DNA of 64,000 bases from Palleronia salina. GTDB taxonomy: Bacteria > Pseudomonadota > Alphaproteobacteria > Rhodobacterales > Rhodobacteraceae. Below, in pieces: positions 21,153 through 30,507 of this stretch (positions within the stretch are counted from its first letter, which is position 1; the number at the start of each line of letters is the position of its first letter). Location of the stretch: the NCBI RefSeq assembly GCF_900141995.1, contig NZ_FQZA01000012.1, positions 1-64,000 on the forward strand, in the 5' to 3' direction. The notes under the pieces were generated by a model. That model saw only the letters and a program-made list of their open reading frames with translations. It had not been told where the DNA came from and ran no database searches. Position numbers and translations under genes: made by a program.

Positions 21153-21557
21153 TCAGGCGCCGACCTGGGGGGCGCGCAGCAGCCGCACGCCGTTGATCTG
21201 CCACCCGTCCGCGGTCTCGATCATCTCGTATTCCAGGACGTGCAGCGCGCCACCGGTGTCGCGCATCATCACCCGCTGCTGCACCCGGTCGCCCAGCGGT
21301 CGGGCGTCGAGGAAGGTCACGTCCTCGGGGCGATAGACCATGGGATAGCCCTGCCGCACCATCTGGCCGAACCGTTCGGGCGTGCCGAACATACCCTTGA
21401 TCATGGGCGAGGCATAGGTGAACGCGGTGGCGAAATCGTCGGCCCGGAAAGCATCGAGCTGGGCGCTGATGACCCCTTCGATGGCAGCATCCTCGGCCGG
21501 TGCGATGACGGGCGCGACCAGCGCGGCGGCAAGACAGGCGGTGAAAAGCGGTTTCAT
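21153..21557 (-). CDS. DUF4864-type secreted protein
   Basis: This 134-aa protein of unknown function has a signal peptide (MKPLFTACLAAALVAPVIAPA) followed by a small alpha/beta domain resembling SnoaL/NTF2-like folds: AIEGVISAQLDAFRADDFATAF, MIKGMFGTPERFGQMVRQGYPMV, then paired strands ending INGVRLLRAPQVGA. This pattern matches DUF4864 proteins common in Rhodobacterales. The start at 21557 follows GGAGGATTGCCT. Expected location is the periplasm. Confidence 0.75.
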   Translation of the reverse strand: MKPLFTACLAAALVAPVIAPAEDAAIEGVISAQLDAFRADDFATAFTYASPMIKGMFGTPERFGQMVRQGYPMVYRPEDVTFLDARPLGDRVQQRVMMRDTGGALHVLEYEMIETADGWQINGVRLLRAPQVGA

Positions 21558-21644
21558 AGGCAATCCTCCTACGGTCAGAGACACGAGAGGATGATGGCGC
21601 AAGTTTCGGATCTGCCCATGCGACGATTGGTGTCGGCGGGCCTG

Positions 21645-22247
21645 TCAGCTCATCTGTGACAGGCGCGCCACGTAGCGGGCCAGCGTGTCGATCTCGAGGT
21701 TAAGCCGGTCGCCCACCTTGCGCGCGCCCCAGGTCGTGACCTGCTTGGAGTGGGGGATCAGGTTCACGTCGAAGGACGCCCCGTCCACGGCGTTCACGGT
21801 CAGCGACGTGCCGTCCAGCGCGATCGAGCCCTTGGGCGCGATGTACCTGGCCAGCGCCTCGGGCGCCTCGATGGTGAAGCGGGTCGAGCCGTCGATCTCT
21901 TCCATGCCGGTGATCCTCGCCACGCCATCCACGTGACCCGACACGATATGCCCGCCCAGCTCGTCGCCCACGCGCAGGCTCCGTTCCAGGTTCAGCCGCG
22001 TGCCGGGCGCCCAGCCCGTGTCGCCGATATTGGTCTTCGACACGGTCTCGGCGCTGATCTCGACCTCGAACCATCCGCGCGGGTCGGTGCCGGTGTCGGT
22101 GACGGTCAGGCAGATGCCGTCGCAGGCGATGGACGCGCCCAGCGGCACGGTCGCGATGTCGTAGGAGGTGGCGATCCGCGCGCGCAGGTCATGGGGACGC
22201 TCGACCTTCAGAACCTCGCCGATATCGGTGATCAGTCCGGTGAACAT
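21645..22247 (-). CDS. ribE: Riboflavin synthase, alpha chain
   Basis: This enzyme makes riboflavin from two 6,7-dimethyl-8-ribityllumazine molecules. The 200-aa protein starts with the diagnostic MFTGLI and contains two lumazine-binding repeats: SIACDGICLTVT with GGHIVSGHVDG in the first, and SIALDGTSLTVNAV in the second. The start at 22247 lies just after AAGGAGCGGCGC. In many relatives it neighbours ribD. Here a three-gene capsule export cluster on the other strand separates it from ribD-nrdR. I saw no FMN riboswitch in the short upstream gap. Confidence 0.95.
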   Translation of the reverse strand: MFTGLITDIGEVLKVERPHDLRARIATSYDIATVPLGASIACDGICLTVTDTGTDPRGWFEVEISAETVSKTNIGDTGWAPGTRLNLERSLRVGDELGGHIVSGHVDGVARITGMEEIDGSTRFTIEAPEALARYIAPKGSIALDGTSLTVNAVDGASFDVNLIPHSKQVTTWGARKVGDRLNLEIDTLARYVARLSQMS

Positions 22248-22381
22248 GCGCCGCTCCTTCGTGGTGGGATCCTGCCGCGGATATGGCCCGCGCGGGGCAG
22301 CGGTGACAAGGGCTGCACCATCCGGGACATTAAATAACCACCTTTCCACGCCATGATCCCGGTGATTGAGTGGCGGGGACC

Positions 22382-23686
22382 ATGAAGATGAGCGGTGATA
22401 TCCACGACCCGGGCCAAAGGCGGTTCCTGTTCCTTCAGGGGCCGCACGGACCCTTTTTCGGCCGGCTGGGCCGGATGCTGTCGCTGGCGGGGGCGCCTTG
22501 CTGGCGCGTGGGGTTCAACCGCGGCGACCAGGCGTTCTGGCCCGATGCCGACCGCTACATCGCTTATCGCGATGCGCCCGAGGCTTGGCCGCAGACCTTC
22601 CGCGATCTCGTGGCCCGGCACGGGATCACCGATATCGTCCTTTACGGCGACGCGCGCGCGATCCACGCCGAGGCCATCGCCGCCGCCCGCACGCTGGGCC
22701 TGACCATCCACGTCTTCGAGGAAGGATACCTGCGGCCCTACTGGGTGACCTACGAGCGCGGCGGCTCGAACGGCAACTCGGCGCTGATCGGGATGGACGT
22801 CACCGGGATGCAAAAGGCGCTGGCCGCGTCCACGGGCGAGCAGCCCGAGGCCCCGGCCCATTGGGGCGACATGCGCCAGCACATCTTCTACGGCGCCGCC
22901 TACCACGCCTTCGTGCTGCTGATGAACCGGCGGTACCGCAACTTCCGCCCGCATCGCGCGCTCAGCGTCGCGCAGGAATTCCGGCTGTACCTCAAGCGGC
23001 TGCTGCTGATGCCGGCGCTCTGGGCCGACCGGGTCATCGCGACCGCGCGGGTGCGCGGGGGCGGCTATCCCTACCACGTGGCGTTGCTGCAGCTGGAACA
23101 CGACAGCAGCTTCCAAGCGCATTCTCCCTTCGGCACCATGACCGAATTCCTGGACCTGCTGATCGACGGCTTCGCCACCGGGGCGCCGGGGCACCACCAC
23201 CTGGTGATCAAGGCCCACCCGCTCGAGGACGGGCGGGTCGACCTGCGCGCCCATATAAGGCGCCGCGCCGCCGATCGCGGGGTCTCGGGCCGGGTGCATT
23301 TCCTGCGCGGTGGCAAGCTGGCGCAACTGCTCGACCATGCCCGGTCGGCCGTGACGGTGAACTCGACTGCCGCGCAGCAGGTCCTGTGGCGAGGTTTGCC
23401 GCTGAAGGTGTTCGGCACGGCCGTCTACGCCAAGCCCCAGTTCGTGTCGGATCAGCCGCTGCCCGATTTCTTTCGCTGGCCCGACAGCCCCGACGCCCGC
23501 GCCTACCGCGATTACCGCCGGTTCCTATTGGAGACCAGCCAGATCCCGGGGTCGTTCTATTCGGCCAAGGGGCGACGGCAATTGCTGCGCCAAGTGGTGG
23601 ATCTCATGCTGGCGCGCGACGATCCCTACGAGCTTTTGCAGAAGGGGCGCGCGGCTCCAAGGCAACAGTTACGCGTCGTGACCTGA
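22382..23686 (+). CDS. kpsS: Capsule polysaccharide export/initiation protein KpsS
   Basis: KpsS-type proteins act at the inner membrane in group 2 capsule synthesis, where KpsS adds the first Kdo residue of the lipid linker. The 434-aa protein has the family's opening LFLQGPHGPFFGRLGRML, FEEGYLRPYWVTYERGG and the late block VNSTAAQQVLWRGLPLKVFG followed by Y. I preferred the ATG at 22382; an in-frame GTG at 22370 would add four residues. It is the first gene of a + strand cluster (kpsS, export lipoprotein, kpsC) lodged between ribE and ribD. Confidence 0.9.
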   Translation: MKMSGDIHDPGQRRFLFLQGPHGPFFGRLGRMLSLAGAPCWRVGFNRGDQAFWPDADRYIAYRDAPEAWPQTFRDLVARHGITDIVLYGDARAIHAEAIAAARTLGLTIHVFEEGYLRPYWVTYERGGSNGNSALIGMDVTGMQKALAASTGEQPEAPAHWGDMRQHIFYGAAYHAFVLLMNRRYRNFRPHRALSVAQEFRLYLKRLLLMPALWADRVIATARVRGGGYPYHVALLQLEHDSSFQAHSPFGTMTEFLDLLIDGFATGAPGHHHLVIKAHPLEDGRVDLRAHIRRRAADRGVSGRVHFLRGGKLAQLLDHARSAVTVNSTAAQQVLWRGLPLKVFGTAVYAKPQFVSDQPLPDFFRWPDSPDARAYRDYRRFLLETSQIPGSFYSAKGRRQLLRQVVDLMLARDDPYELLQKGRAAPRQQLRVVT

Positions 23687-23782
23687 ACCCGCACGACCGT
23701 CAGGCTTTCAAAAATACAACATCCGGTCTACGCTCGGCTACAAAAAGTCGAGGCAGAATAACAAGGTCGAGGAGACCGGGCA

Positions 23783-24916
23783 GTGAAAATCCAATATTCC
23801 CGCTGGGGCAAGCCCGTTGCAGCCCTGGCAATCCTGGCCGTTTTGGCCGGGTGCGGGCTGCCGCGAAGCGGCCCGACCAAACGCGAAATCTTCGCCGGAT
23901 CCGTCCAGCGCGAGGGAGACGCCTTCATCGTCTCCGTCAATTCCCGGGTGACGCGGGCCACGGCGGTCTATACGTCGCTGGGCTTCTCGCGGAGCTTCGT
24001 CAACGCCGGTGTCCTGGGATCTGACACGATCCAGCCGGGCGACACGCTGGGCCTGACGATCTACGAGAATGTCGACGACGGGCTGCTGGTGCCCCAGGGC
24101 GCACCGTCGGCCGTGCTGGAAGAGGTGCAGGTCGACGGAAACGGCTTCATCTTCGTGCCCTACGCGGGTCGTGTCCGGGCCGCCGGCAACACGCCCGAGG
24201 CCATCCGGCGCATCATCACCGACCGGCTGGACAGCCAGACGCCCGAGCCGCAGGTACTGGTCCGGCGCCTTCAGGGCGACGGCACGACCGTATCGGTCAC
24301 CGGCGGCGTCGGCGCGCAGGGCGTCTATGCCATCGAACGTCCCACCCGGACGCTCACCGCCATGCTCGCGCGCGCGGGCGGCATCGCCATCCCGAACGAG
24401 ACCGCGCAAGTCACCGTGGTGCGCCATGGCCGGCAGGAAAAGGTCTGGTTCCAGGATCTCTACGAGAACCCGCATTTCGACATCGCCCTGCGCGGCGGCG
24501 ACAAGATCCTGGTCGAGCAGGACCAGCGCAGCTTCAGCGCGCTCGGCGCCACCGGCACGCAGCAGCTGGTGCCCTTCGACCGGCAGACGATCTCGGCCAT
24601 CGAGGCCATCGCGCTGGTCGGTGGTCTCAGCACCAACCTGGCCGACCCGACCGGCGTTTTCGTCTTCCGCAACGAGGCCGAGGTCATCGCCGAACAGGTG
24701 CTGGCCCGCGACGATCTGCAGGGGGCGCAGCGCATGGTCTACGTGCTGGATCTCACCGCGCCGAACGGCATGTTCGAGGCGCGCGATTTCGCCATTCGCG
24801 ACGGCGACACCGTCTACGTGACCGAAGCGCCCTATACCCAGTGGCAGAAGACGCTGTCGGCCATCACCGGCACAGCCGCGACCGCCAGCAACATCGACTC
24901 GCTCGGCGGCAACTAG
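23783..24916 (+). CDS. Outer-membrane polysaccharide export lipoprotein (Wza/KpsD/OPX family)
   Basis: OPX proteins form the outer-membrane channel for capsule or exopolysaccharide. The 377-aa precursor has a lipoprotein signal ending LAVLAGCG, with Cys24 as the lipidation site. The polysaccharide-export domain follows from IQPGDTLGLTIYEN (about residue 77) to GFIFVPYAGRVRAAG. Two SLBB-like segments lie at about 160-210 and 250-360, including ALVGGLSTNLADPTGVFVFR. The start is GTG at 23783 after GAGGAG. It is 4 bases upstream of kpsC, so it is probably co-transcribed and translationally linked. Confidence 0.88.
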   Translation: MKIQYSRWGKPVAALAILAVLAGCGLPRSGPTKREIFAGSVQREGDAFIVSVNSRVTRATAVYTSLGFSRSFVNAGVLGSDTIQPGDTLGLTIYENVDDGLLVPQGAPSAVLEEVQVDGNGFIFVPYAGRVRAAGNTPEAIRRIITDRLDSQTPEPQVLVRRLQGDGTTVSVTGGVGAQGVYAIERPTRTLTAMLARAGGIAIPNETAQVTVVRHGRQEKVWFQDLYENPHFDIALRGGDKILVEQDQRSFSALGATGTQQLVPFDRQTISAIEAIALVGGLSTNLADPTGVFVFRNEAEVIAEQVLARDDLQGAQRMVYVLDLTAPNGMFEARDFAIRDGDTVYVTEAPYTQWQKTLSAITGTAATASNIDSLGGN

Positions 24917-24920
24917 GCCC

Positions 24921-26936
24921 GTGGCCCCTGGGCCGTCCGAGCCGGGCAAAAGGCTGTTCGCCTACAATGGCGGGTTCCTGAACGCGCGCGTGCGCCGCAT
25001 CCTGGCCTTGGCCGGCCATCGCCTGACCACCGGGCGGCCCGGCGACGGAGACGCGGTGGCCGTCTGGGGCCGCTCTCCCACCGCCCACCGGGGCGAGACC
25101 ATGGCGGCGCGATGCGGCGTGCCGCTGGTGCGGGTCGAGGATGCCTTCCTGCGTTCGCTGCATCCCGGTCGCACGGGCGCGCCGCCCCTGGGCCTGCTGC
25201 TGGATCGCAGCGGCGTGCATTTCGACAGCAGCCATCCATCCGACCTGGAAACCATGCTGGCGAGTGCCGCGCTGGACGACACCGTTCTGCTGGACCGCGC
25301 GCGCGACGTGATCGACCGCCTTCGCCGCGATCACCTGACGAAATACTGCGCCGTCGATCCCGACCTGCCCCTGCCCGACCCGGGCTACGTCCTGGTGGTG
25401 GACCAAACCCGCGGCGACGCATCGATCACCCACGGGGCCGGATCCGAGGAACTATTCGCCGAGATGCTGGCCTTCGCCCGGATCGAGAACCTGGGCGCCC
25501 GCATCGTCATCAAGACCCATCCCGAAACGGCCCAGGGCTTCCGCGACGGCCATTTCTCGGAAAAGGACAAGGACGCCAAGACCATCCTGCTGGACACGCC
25601 CGTGTCGCCCTGGAGCCTGCTGGAGGGCGCCGTTGCGGTCTACGCGGTGACCAGCCAGATGGGATTCGAGGCGATCCTGGCGGGCCATCGACCGCGCATC
25701 TTCGGACAACCGTTCTACGGCGGCTGGGGCCTGACGCAGGACGAGAACCCCCAGCCCCGGCGCGAACGCAAGCTGACCCGCGCGCAGCTCGTGGCGGGCG
25801 CGTTGATCGAGTATCCGCTCTGGTACGACCCCCATCGCGACCGGCTGTGCGAGATCGAGGATACGCTTGATGCGCTGGCCGCCGAGGCGCGGGCCTGGCG
25901 CGAGGATCGCCACGGTTGGATCGCGGGCGGCATGCGGCTGTGGAAACGCGGACCCTTGCAGAAGGTCTTCGGTCGCCACCGCGCCATGGTATTCGAACCC
26001 GACCCCGACCGCCTGGTCGCCCGCTCGGAAGGGACAGGACGGCGTGCCATGTGCTGGGCGGGAAAGCTTCCGCCGTCACTGGCCGCCGCGGCGATCCACC
26101 GGGTCGAGGACGGGCTTCTCCGCTCGCGCGGGCTGGGCGCAGACCTAGTGCCACCTCTGTCGTTGGTCGTCGATCCCGAGGGCATCTACTACGACCCCAC
26201 CCGCCCCTCGCGGCTGGAGCATCTCATCGCCCGCAGCGTCGATCTGAGGCCGTCCGAGGTCGAACGCGCGCGGCGTCTGATCGCGCGCCTGACGGCCGAT
26301 GGGCTGACCAAGTACAATATCGGCAGCACCACGCTGCCCGATCTTCCCCGCGACCGGCACGTGATCCTGGTGCCGGGCCAGGTGGCCGACGATGCGTCGA
26401 TCCGCCTGGGCACGGACGCGGTGTCGGAGAACGCGGCCCTGCTGGCGTGGACCAGGGCCGAGAACCCGGATGCCTTCCTGGTCTACAAGCCCCACCCGGA
26501 CGTGGAGGCCGGCCTGCGCGAGGGCGCCATACCAGCGGACGACGCCGACCTCGTGCTGGCCGGCACCGATGCGGCCGCGCTTCTGCGGGCCGTGGATGCG
26601 GTGTGGACCATGACATCTACCGTCGGGTTCGAGGCGCTGCTGCGCGGCGTGCCGGTCACCTGCCTGGGCACGCCGTTCTACGCGGGCTGGGGCCTGACGG
26701 CCGACCTGGGGCGCGTGCCCGCCCGGCGCGTGGCGCGTCCGAGCCTGGTCCAAATGGTTCACGCGGTGCTGATCGGCTACCCGCGTTACCACGATCCGGT
26801 GACCGGCACGCCCTGTCCCGTCGAGGTCGCCGTCGACCGGCTGGCCGCGGGAAAGGCCCTGCCCCGCTCGCCCCTGAACCGCATGCTGGCCAAGGCGCAG
26901 GGCGCGCTGGCGTCACAGGCGCATCTCTGGCGCTAG
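24921..26936 (+). CDS. kpsC: Capsule polysaccharide Kdo transferase KpsC
   Basis: KpsC is a dual glycosyltransferase that extends the poly-Kdo linker of capsule lipids in the cytoplasm. The 671-aa length fits the family. Two tandem homologous halves are visible: each contains VHFDSSHPSDLE-type or YYDPTRPSRLE-type segments, a VVDQTRGDASI/VPGQVADDASI block, and GQPFYGGWGLT in the first against GTPFYAGWGLT in the second. The start is GTG at 24921, 4 bases after the export lipoprotein stop. Its TAG stop overlaps the ribD stop on the other strand (shared CTAG). No kpsM, kpsT or kpsE is present nearby. Confidence 0.92.
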   Translation: MAPGPSEPGKRLFAYNGGFLNARVRRILALAGHRLTTGRPGDGDAVAVWGRSPTAHRGETMAARCGVPLVRVEDAFLRSLHPGRTGAPPLGLLLDRSGVHFDSSHPSDLETMLASAALDDTVLLDRARDVIDRLRRDHLTKYCAVDPDLPLPDPGYVLVVDQTRGDASITHGAGSEELFAEMLAFARIENLGARIVIKTHPETAQGFRDGHFSEKDKDAKTILLDTPVSPWSLLEGAVAVYAVTSQMGFEAILAGHRPRIFGQPFYGGWGLTQDENPQPRRERKLTRAQLVAGALIEYPLWYDPHRDRLCEIEDTLDALAAEARAWREDRHGWIAGGMRLWKRGPLQKVFGRHRAMVFEPDPDRLVARSEGTGRRAMCWAGKLPPSLAAAAIHRVEDGLLRSRGLGADLVPPLSLVVDPEGIYYDPTRPSRLEHLIARSVDLRPSEVERARRLIARLTADGLTKYNIGSTTLPDLPRDRHVILVPGQVADDASIRLGTDAVSENAALLAWTRAENPDAFLVYKPHPDVEAGLREGAIPADDADLVLAGTDAAALLRAVDAVWTMTSTVGFEALLRGVPVTCLGTPFYAGWGLTADLGRVPARRVARPSLVQMVHAVLIGYPRYHDPVTGTPCPVEVAVDRLAAGKALPRSPLNRMLAKAQGALASQAHLWR

Positions 26937-28018
26937 GCGCGGGTCCAGGTCGCCATGACGTCGCCGCCCACCGGGCGCGCATCTTCCAGCGCGAACCGTG
27001 GTGCATCGGCCAGGGCCGACAGGCCCAGCGCGCCCAGCGACGGCTGGCCCTCGGCGCCCAGGGCGACGCCGGCGGTGAACCCCACCAGCCGGTCCACCAG
27101 CCCGGCCTGCAAAAGGGCGGCGCCGAAGCTGCCGCCGCCTTCGCAAAACACGCGGGTCAGCCCCGCGTTGCCCATGGCGTTCAGCAAGGCCGCGGGGTCG
27201 ACCCGCCCCCGGTCCAGCGGCAGCTCGATCAGGCGCGCGCCAAGTCCCGCCCAGTGGTCGCGGCGGTCCTGCGGCGCGTCGGGGCCATGGCAAAGCCACA
27301 GACCGTCATTCGCGCTGCCTTCAAGCCGCCCGCCCAGTGGCAGGTCGAGCCGCCGAGCGGCGACGATGCGCACGGGCTGGCGGGCCACGCCCAGATCCCG
27401 CACGGTCAGCATCGGGTCGTCCGCACGCGCCGTGCCGCCCCCGACGAGCACCGCGTCATGGATCATCCGTTGGGCGTGAACGGCCCGCCGCGCGCCGGGT
27501 CCGGTGATCCAGCGTGACTCACCGCTGGCCGTGGCGATGCGGCCGTCGAACGACGTCGCCAGCTTCAGCGTCAGGCGCGGCCGCCCCTGCCCGATCCGCG
27601 TGAGATAGCCCGCCTGGTCGGCCCGTGCCGCCGCTTCGCCGACACCGATCTCCACCTCGATCCCCGCCTCGCGCAATCGCGCATGCCCGCGCCCCGCCAC
27701 GCGCGGATCGGGATCCTGCATGGTGGTGATGACGCGCGCGACGCCCGACCGGATCAGCGCGTCGGCGCAAGGCGGCGTGCGCCCGTGATGCGCGCAGGGT
27801 TCGAGCGTGACGAAGACATCGGCGCCGCGCGCGGCATCGCCGGCCTGCTCCAGCGCCATGGTCTCGGCATGGGGGCGTCCGCCGGGCTGGGTCCAGCCGC
27901 GGCCGACGACGCGCCCGTCCTTGACCACGACGCAGCCTACGGCGGGGTTCGGCCACGCCTGACCAAGACCGCGCCGTCCAAGGGACAGCGCGTGCGCCAT
28001 GAAGGCCGCGTCGGTCAC
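26933..28018 (-). CDS. ribD: Bifunctional riboflavin deaminase/reductase
   Basis: RibD performs two steps of riboflavin synthesis: pyrimidine deamination, then reduction of the ribosyl side chain. The 361-aa protein has an N-terminal zinc deaminase domain with [10 protein letters not shown] and [15 protein letters not shown] (zinc Cys pair and His). The reductase domain starts with [17 protein letters not shown] and includes [15 protein letters not shown]. The start is GTG at 28018, overlapping the nrdR TGA by 4 bases, an nrdR-ribD coupling usual in this group. Confidence 0.95.
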   Translation of the reverse strand: MTDAAFMAHALSLGRRGLGQAWPNPAVGCVVVKDGRVVGRGWTQPGGRPHAETMALEQAGDAARGADVFVTLEPCAHHGRTPPCADALIRSGVARVITTMQDPDPRVAGRGHARLREAGIEVEIGVGEAAARADQAGYLTRIGQGRPRLTLKLATSFDGRIATASGESRWITGPGARRAVHAQRMIHDAVLVGGGTARADDPMLTVRDLGVARQPVRIVAARRLDLPLGGRLEGSANDGLWLCHGPDAPQDRRDHWAGLGARLIELPLDRGRVDPAALLNAMGNAGLTRVFCEGGGSFGAALLQAGLVDRLVGFTAGVALGAEGQPSLGALGLSALADAPRFALEDARPVGGDVMATWTRA

Positions 28019-28482
28019 TCTTCCGGCTGTGCGGGCGGGCGCAGTTCGCTGACAAACTTGTCGAAGTCGTCGGGCGCCTGGAAATTCTTGTAAACGCTGG
28101 CGAACCGCACGTAGGCGACGGTGTCGATGCGGGCGAGGCTTTCCATCACGATCTCGCCGATAACCTTCGACGGGATGTCGGTGTCGCCCATGGATTCCAG
28201 CCGCCGCACGATGCCCGAGATCATCTGGTCCACCCGCTCGGGCTCGACCGGGCGTTTCTGCATCGAGATGCGGACCGAACGTTCCAGCTTGTCGCGGTCG
28301 AAATCCTCGCGCCGGCCGTTGGTCTTGACCACGACCAGGTCGCGCAGCTGCACCCGTTCGTAGGTGGTGAACCGTCCCGCGCAAGCCGGGCAGAACCGGC
28401 GACGCCGGATCGCCACGTGGTCTTCGGCCGGGCGCGAGTCCTTAACCTGGGTGTCGATATTGCCGCAGAAAGGACAGCGCAT
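28015..28482 (-). CDS. nrdR: Transcriptional repressor NrdR
   Basis: NrdR represses ribonucleotide reductase genes by binding NrdR boxes when loaded with dATP/ATP. The 155-aa protein has the N-terminal zinc ribbon MRCPFCGN with RRRRFCPAC, the ATP-cone ([20 protein letters not shown]) and the conserved C-terminal [11 protein letters not shown] block. The ATG at 28482 begins directly at the zinc ribbon; the longer open frame upstream is not family sequence. It is the first gene of the nrdR-ribD unit. Confidence 0.97.
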   Translation of the reverse strand: MRCPFCGNIDTQVKDSRPAEDHVAIRRRRFCPACAGRFTTYERVQLRDLVVVKTNGRREDFDRDKLERSVRISMQKRPVEPERVDQMISGIVRRLESMGDTDIPSKVIGEIVMESLARIDTVAYVRFASVYKNFQAPDDFDKFVSELRPPAQPEE

Positions 28483-28645
28483 GCGGAATTCCTTGGGTTC
28501 GGTCAGCCGTTGGACACGACCACTATAGGCAGCCCCGCAGAGCTTGGGTAGCCCGGAATTTCCGTCGCTAGATAGGCTTCCGTGAACCGGTGCCGGGTGC
28601 CCCGCGTTGCCCGTGCGCAATCAGATGGCATCACAGGAGCGACCC

Positions 28646-29320
28646 ATGGCAAATAAGACCTTGTTCATCACCGGCGCAAGCTCGGGCATCGGCGCGGCGA
28701 CGGCCCGCGCGGCGGTCGCGGGCGGCTGGAACGTGGCGCTGTTCGCCCGGTCCGAGGACAAGCTCGGCGCGCTCGTGGACGAGCTGGGCGATGCGACACT
28801 GGCCCTGCCCGGCGACGTGACCGACCTTTCGGCGCTGGAAGACGCGGTGACCCGGGCCGAGTCGCATTTCGGCGGCATCGACGCGGGCTTCGCCAATGCC
28901 GGGCGCGGCATGAAGAAAGCGGGCACCGTCGAGGGCGATGCCGACGACATGCGCGGCATGGTCGACGTGAACGTCATGGGCCTGCTCTGGACCGCTCGTG
29001 CGGTCATCCCGGCCCTGAAGAAGACGAAGGGCACGCTGGTCCTGACCGGTTCGGCCGCCGGGCGGCGCCACATCTCGGGCTCGATCTATGGCGCGACCAA
29101 GTGGTTCGTGCACGGCTACGCCGGCAACATGGCCGAGGAGATGCGCGAATGGGGCGGGCGCTGCACCGTCATCGCGCCGGGCATGGTCGATACGCCCTTC
29201 TTCGACGAGGGAAAGCCCGACAAGCTTCAGCCCGAGGACGTGGCCGACGCGGTGATGCACGCGATCACGGCCGACCCGCGCGCGGCAGTGCGCGAGATCT
29301 TCCTCATGCCGCAGAACTGA
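28646..29320 (+). CDS. Short-chain dehydrogenase/reductase
   Basis: This 224-aa NAD(P)-dependent oxidoreductase of the classical SDR family has the cofactor motif TGASSGIGAATARA near the N-terminus, NAGRG at about residue 89, a catalytic Ser in VLTGSAAGRR, and YGATK with catalytic Tyr and Lys. The end LMPQN is typical of YdfG-like SDRs. The ATG at 28646 follows AGGAG by 8 bases. The substrate is not predictable. It is divergent from nrdR. Confidence 0.88.
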   Translation: MANKTLFITGASSGIGAATARAAVAGGWNVALFARSEDKLGALVDELGDATLALPGDVTDLSALEDAVTRAESHFGGIDAGFANAGRGMKKAGTVEGDADDMRGMVDVNVMGLLWTARAVIPALKKTKGTLVLTGSAAGRRHISGSIYGATKWFVHGYAGNMAEEMREWGGRCTVIAPGMVDTPFFDEGKPDKLQPEDVADAVMHAITADPRAAVREIFLMPQN

Positions 29321-29324
29321 AGCC

Positions 29325-29696
29325 CTAGCGCCGCGCGGCCGGGCTGTCGCACAGGAAGCGCGCGTAGCCCGCGGTCAGGCCGGGGCTGTCCGACAGGCGC
29401 AGCAGCCCCGGATCGACCGCGCGCGCGACGTCCAGCGAGAAATCCATCGCCTCGCCCCCGCGGCGGGGCGGCGGGCTGGTGCGATAGATCCGCGTCGCGG
29501 GCGAAACCCCGAGGATGCTGATCGCGTAGTCCCCCGCCGCGCACCAGAAGGCGCGCGGCCCTGACAGCCCCTTGTAGGGCACGGTGAAATCGCCTGTCCC
29601 GCTGCCTTCGACCACCAGCGAATTCTCGGCGATGAAGGCGTGGGACGGCAGGGCGACGAGGCTGGCCAGAAGGGCGGCGGCGAGTGTGCGGGTCAT
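29325..29696 (-). CDS. Secreted hypothetical protein
   Basis: This 123-aa protein of unknown function has a clear signal peptide (MTRTLAAALLASLVALPSHA). The mature part has two cysteines (in FWCAAGDYA and RFLCDS) that could form a disulfide, and a Pro/Arg-rich loop (SPPPRRGGE). No recognised domain is present. It converges on the SDR gene with a 4-base gap. Confidence 0.65.
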   Translation of the reverse strand: MTRTLAAALLASLVALPSHAFIAENSLVVEGSGTGDFTVPYKGLSGPRAFWCAAGDYAISILGVSPATRIYRTSPPPRRGGEAMDFSLDVARAVDPGLLRLSDSPGLTAGYARFLCDSPAARR

Positions 29697-29776
29697 GGGG
29701 ACGGCTCCGGTCTCGGGCGGTTTTGCACAGTCTAGCGCGGTTGCACGGGCGACACATCCCCGCCGCGCCTCACGGC

Positions 29777-30193
29777 TCAGTCATCGGCGGCAAAATGCAG
29801 CGCCACCTGCCGGCTGTGCGGGCGACGGCGGTGCTCGACCAGGTAGATTCCCTGCCAGGTGCCCAGAACCATGCGGCCGCCCTGCACCGGGATCTGCAGG
29901 CTGACCGGCAGGTGCGCGGCCTTGATATGGGCGGGCATGTCGTCCGGCCCCTCGGCCCGGTGAGCGAGGTAGTCCATCGACGGATCGTCCGCCGGGGGCG
30001 CCAGCCGGTCGAGCCATGCGAGGAGGTCGCGCTGCACGTCGGGATCCGCGTTCTCCTGGACAAGAAGCGAGCACGAGGTATGGCGCACGAACAGGGTCAG
30101 AAGACCGTCGCGGCGCGGCAACCACTCGGCCACGCGGTCGGTGAATTCGGTCAGGCCGGGGCCGCGGGTGTTGATGGTGATCGTTGTCTGCAT
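29777..30193 (-). CDS. YjbQ/UPF0047 family protein (secondary thiamine-phosphate synthase type)
   Basis: This 138-aa member of the YjbQ family has weak thiamine-phosphate synthase activity reported in E. coli but an uncertain physiological role. Visible family signatures are LLTLFVRHTSCSLLVQENAD (with the conserved HTS) and, near the end, GRMVLGTWQGIYLVEHRRRPHSR. The start ATG at 30193 is chosen because the family core begins immediately (MQTTITINTRGPGL). It is transcribed divergently from the small acidic protein gene. Confidence 0.88.
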   Translation of the reverse strand: MQTTITINTRGPGLTEFTDRVAEWLPRRDGLLTLFVRHTSCSLLVQENADPDVQRDLLAWLDRLAPPADDPSMDYLAHRAEGPDDMPAHIKAAHLPVSLQIPVQGGRMVLGTWQGIYLVEHRRRPHSRQVALHFAADD

Positions 30194-30279
30194 GCGACAA
30201 TGCTGCACGCCCCGCCCGGGCGGTGCAAGGGAACGACCGCCCCCGGACAACTGTTCTTTCGGCAAAACAGGAGGATAGC

Positions 30280-30456
30280 ATGACCGACCCGAAGACAGGC
30301 CCCGGCACGACCGACGATCCCAACCAGGCGACCAACACCGGATTGCCCGAAAAGCCGGCCATCAAGCCGGACGTGCCCGATGACGACAGCGACCCGCAAG
30401 ACCCCACCAGCGGCCCCGGATCGACCGAAGATCCCAACCAGGCAAGCCGCACCTGA
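30280..30456 (+). CDS. Small acidic Pro-rich protein with internal duplication
   Basis: The function is unknown. This 58-aa, probably disordered protein contains two copies of a unit: GPGTTDDPNQATNT near the start and GPGSTEDPNQASRT at the end, separated by KPAIKPDVPDDDSDPQDP. A very strong Shine-Dalgarno (CAGGAGGATAGC) precedes the ATG, which supports translation despite low complexity. There is no signal peptide or membrane span. Confidence 0.6.
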   Translation: MTDPKTGPGTTDDPNQATNTGLPEKPAIKPDVPDDDSDPQDPTSGPGSTEDPNQASRT

Positions 30457-30507
30457 GGTCATTTCCCCACCTGTCCCCGGGGCGCGCGGGCCGCTAGGCT
30501 CGCCGCC

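Noticed and set aside
22248-22381. FMN riboswitch upstream of ribE
   Set aside because: Searched by eye for the conserved RFN blocks; none is present in the short gap.
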